A stretch of 64,000 nt of DNA. Source: Yunchengibacter salinarum (lineage in GTDB: Bacteria; Pseudomonadota; Alphaproteobacteria; Sphingomonadales; Kordiimonadaceae). Positions 62,895 through 64,000 of this stretch are shown here, one piece after another. The notes beneath the pieces are model-generated. The model did not search any database and had not been told where the DNA came from. It saw only the letters and a list, made by a program, of their open reading frames with translations. The position numbers and the translations under genes were made by a program. The stretch spans positions 124,001-188,000 of the forward strand of contig NZ_JBBJLN010000004.1 of NCBI RefSeq assembly GCF_037658235.1, in the 5' to 3' direction. The first letter of the stretch is position 1, and each line of letters opens with the position of its first letter.

Positions 62895-64000
62895 TCAGTC
62901 CCCGTACAGATCCTGCTCACGAGTGATCAGAACATCCACCACCGGGTTTCGATCCAGCGCCCGGCGACACACACGGCGAAGGGCGATACGGGTGGCTTCC
63001 TCCACCTGGCCGTCATCCAGGCGGCGCTTCGCCCCAAGCTTGTCCAGCATGGTTTCCGTCTGCTCCAGCAGGGCATCATACAGGGCATCATCCAGCCCCG
63101 GCACCCCTTGCGGCGCCAGCAGGGGTTCGGCCATCATCTCACCGGCATCATCAATCACCAGACTGACCGAGATCAGGCCGTTCTGGGCGATGCGGCGACG
63201 CTCCACAATGCTGTAGCCATCCAATGGCACCACCACCTTGCCATCCAGCGCCAGGCGGCCATGGGTTACTTCGCCCACCTTTTCCAGCCCGTCCGGCGCA
63301 ATGCGGATCACGTCCCCATTATGGGGCACGATCGCCTGTTCCACACCCTGCTCGCGGGCGAAGCGGGCATGGCGCAGCAGGTGGCGCGGCTCCCCATGAA
63401 CGGGAATGGCCAGCTTCGGGCGCACCCATTCATACATCCTGGCCAGTTCAGCGCGACCGGGATGGCCGGACACATGGATAAAGGCATCCTTTTCGGTCAC
63501 CGTTTCCACACCTTGCAGGGCAAGCCCGTTGAACAGGGCGCCCAGACCCAGTTCATTGCCCGGAATGATCTTGCTGGAAAAGACCACCGTATCCCCTTCG
63601 CTCAGGGAAATATTCCGATGCTCGCCGCGCGCAATCCGGGCCAGCGCGGCGCGGTATTCCCCCTGGCAACCGGTGCAGGCGATCAACACCTTTTCCCGGC
63701 GCAGGTCCGCCACATCCTCTTCATCGATCAGCGGCGGCATGTCCGTGAAATATCCGGTCTGCTGCCCGGCCTGCAAAATCCGCTTCATGGAGCGCCCGAT
63801 CAGGCAAAGATGCCGCCCGGTGGCCTTGGCCACGGCGCCAATGGTTTCCAGCCGGGCCACATTGCTGGCGAAAGTGGTGATTACCAGCCGCTTTTCCACG
63901 GTCTGCGCCAAGTCGACCAGGCTTTCACGCACCGCCGCTTCGGACCCGCTTTCATGGGCATTGAAGACATTGGTGCTGTCCCCGATCATGGCCAGCACGC
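62895..64000 (-). CDS. rnj: Ribonuclease J (partial, C-terminal two thirds)
   Basis: The 5' part lies beyond the right edge. About 368 codons are visible. DSTNVFNAHESGSE belongs to the beta-CASP region, followed by TTFASNVARLETIGAVAKATGRHLCLIGRSM, CTGCQGEYRAALARIA, FSSKIIPGNE, HVSGHPGRAELARMYEWVRPKLAIPVHGEPRHL (motif C of the metallo-beta-lactamase fold) and the C-terminal domain. RNase J is a 5'-3' exo- and endonuclease of rRNA and mRNA maturation. The first ATG in view is internal, not the start. rnj-mce-DUF1467 is a common alphaproteobacterial string. Confidence 0.93.
   Translation of the reverse strand, partial: VLAMIGDSTNVFNAHESGSEAAVRESLVDLAQTVEKRLVITTFASNVARLETIGAVAKATGRHLCLIGRSMKRILQAGQQTGYFTDMPPLIDEEDVADLRREKVLIACTGCQGEYRAALARIARGEHRNISLSEGDTVVFSSKIIPGNELGLGALFNGLALQGVETVTEKDAFIHVSGHPGRAELARMYEWVRPKLAIPVHGEPRHLLRHARFAREQGVEQAIVPHNGDVIRIAPDGLEKVGEVTHGRLALDGKVVVPLDGYSIVERRRIAQNGLISVSLVIDDAGEMMAEPLLAPQGVPGLDDALYDALLEQTETMLDKLGAKRRLDDGQVEEATRIALRRVCRRALDRNPVVDVLITREQDLYGD

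Overview
This 64 kb window is a dense, almost gapless stretch of high-GC bacterial chromosome. It comes from an alphaproteobacterium. The evidence is the nifR3/dusB-ntrBC-ntrYX-trkAH-hfq block, the fused ispDF gene, a pyruvate dehydrogenase operon whose E1-beta subunit carries its own lipoyl domain, a short ProRS, a LexA gene with a GAAC-N7-GAAC operator, and the trpGDC-moaC-moeA-lexA-comEC-gltX-gltA ... fabZ-skp-bamA-rseP-dxr-cdsA-uppS-frr-pyrH-tsf-rpsB super-cluster. I cannot name genus or species. I see no insertion sequence, prophage, CRISPR array, tRNA or rRNA gene, and no block that looks foreign.

Layout, left to right. 1-9,800: minus-strand nitrogen and potassium block (start of hfq, trkH, trkA, ntrX, ntrY, ntrC, ntrB), continuing into dusB (to 10,780). 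10,828-13,103: plus-strand overlapping trio ispDF-pgpA-cinA. 13,165-20,708: minus strand, a small coiled-coil protein, a Coq10/RatA-type protein, lipA, lpd, a cupin, pdhC, pdhB and pdhA, i.e. the whole pyruvate dehydrogenase complex with its lipoate synthase. 20,893-26,935: minus-strand divIC/ftsB-like gene, eno, an unrecognised membrane-anchored coiled-coil protein, pyrG, secG, tpiA. 27,192-36,226: plus-strand ppiD-trpE, then trpG-trpD-trpC-moaC-moeA, with a yibQ-type polysaccharide deacetylase gene on the opposite strand between trpE and trpG. 36,381-42,364: lexA (+), comEC (-), gltX and gltA (+). 42,620-51,861: minus-strand envelope and translation operon pyrH-frr-uppS-cdsA-dxr-rseP-bamA-skp-fabZ. 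52,027-53,876: rpsB-tsf. 54,017-64,000: dnaE-Nudix, proS-lolC-lolD, and the rnj-mce-DUF1467 group, whose first gene runs off the right edge.

The genes are nearly all housekeeping: central carbon metabolism, isoprenoid and phospholipid precursors, outer-membrane assembly (BamA, Skp, LolCD), tryptophan and molybdopterin synthesis, DNA replication and SOS control. I did not find a new defence, mobile or secondary-metabolite system. The points that stand out are: (1) lpxB, lpxI, lpxA and lpxD, the lipid A genes that normally flank fabZ in this cluster, are all absent while their neighbours are in place; (2) BamA carries two tandem EF-hand-type loops inside its barrel region; (3) four GANTC (CcrM) sites lie within 34 bp directly upstream of the septum-formation gene; (4) cdsA appears to start at AUU behind a strong Shine-Dalgarno; (5) pdhB and pdhC share a nearly identical lipoyl-domain DNA repeat; (6) the 450 bp gap upstream of proS holds a structured segment followed by a plus-strand terminator, possibly a small RNA gene. 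Promoter and small-site calls are by eye and are less certain than the gene calls.
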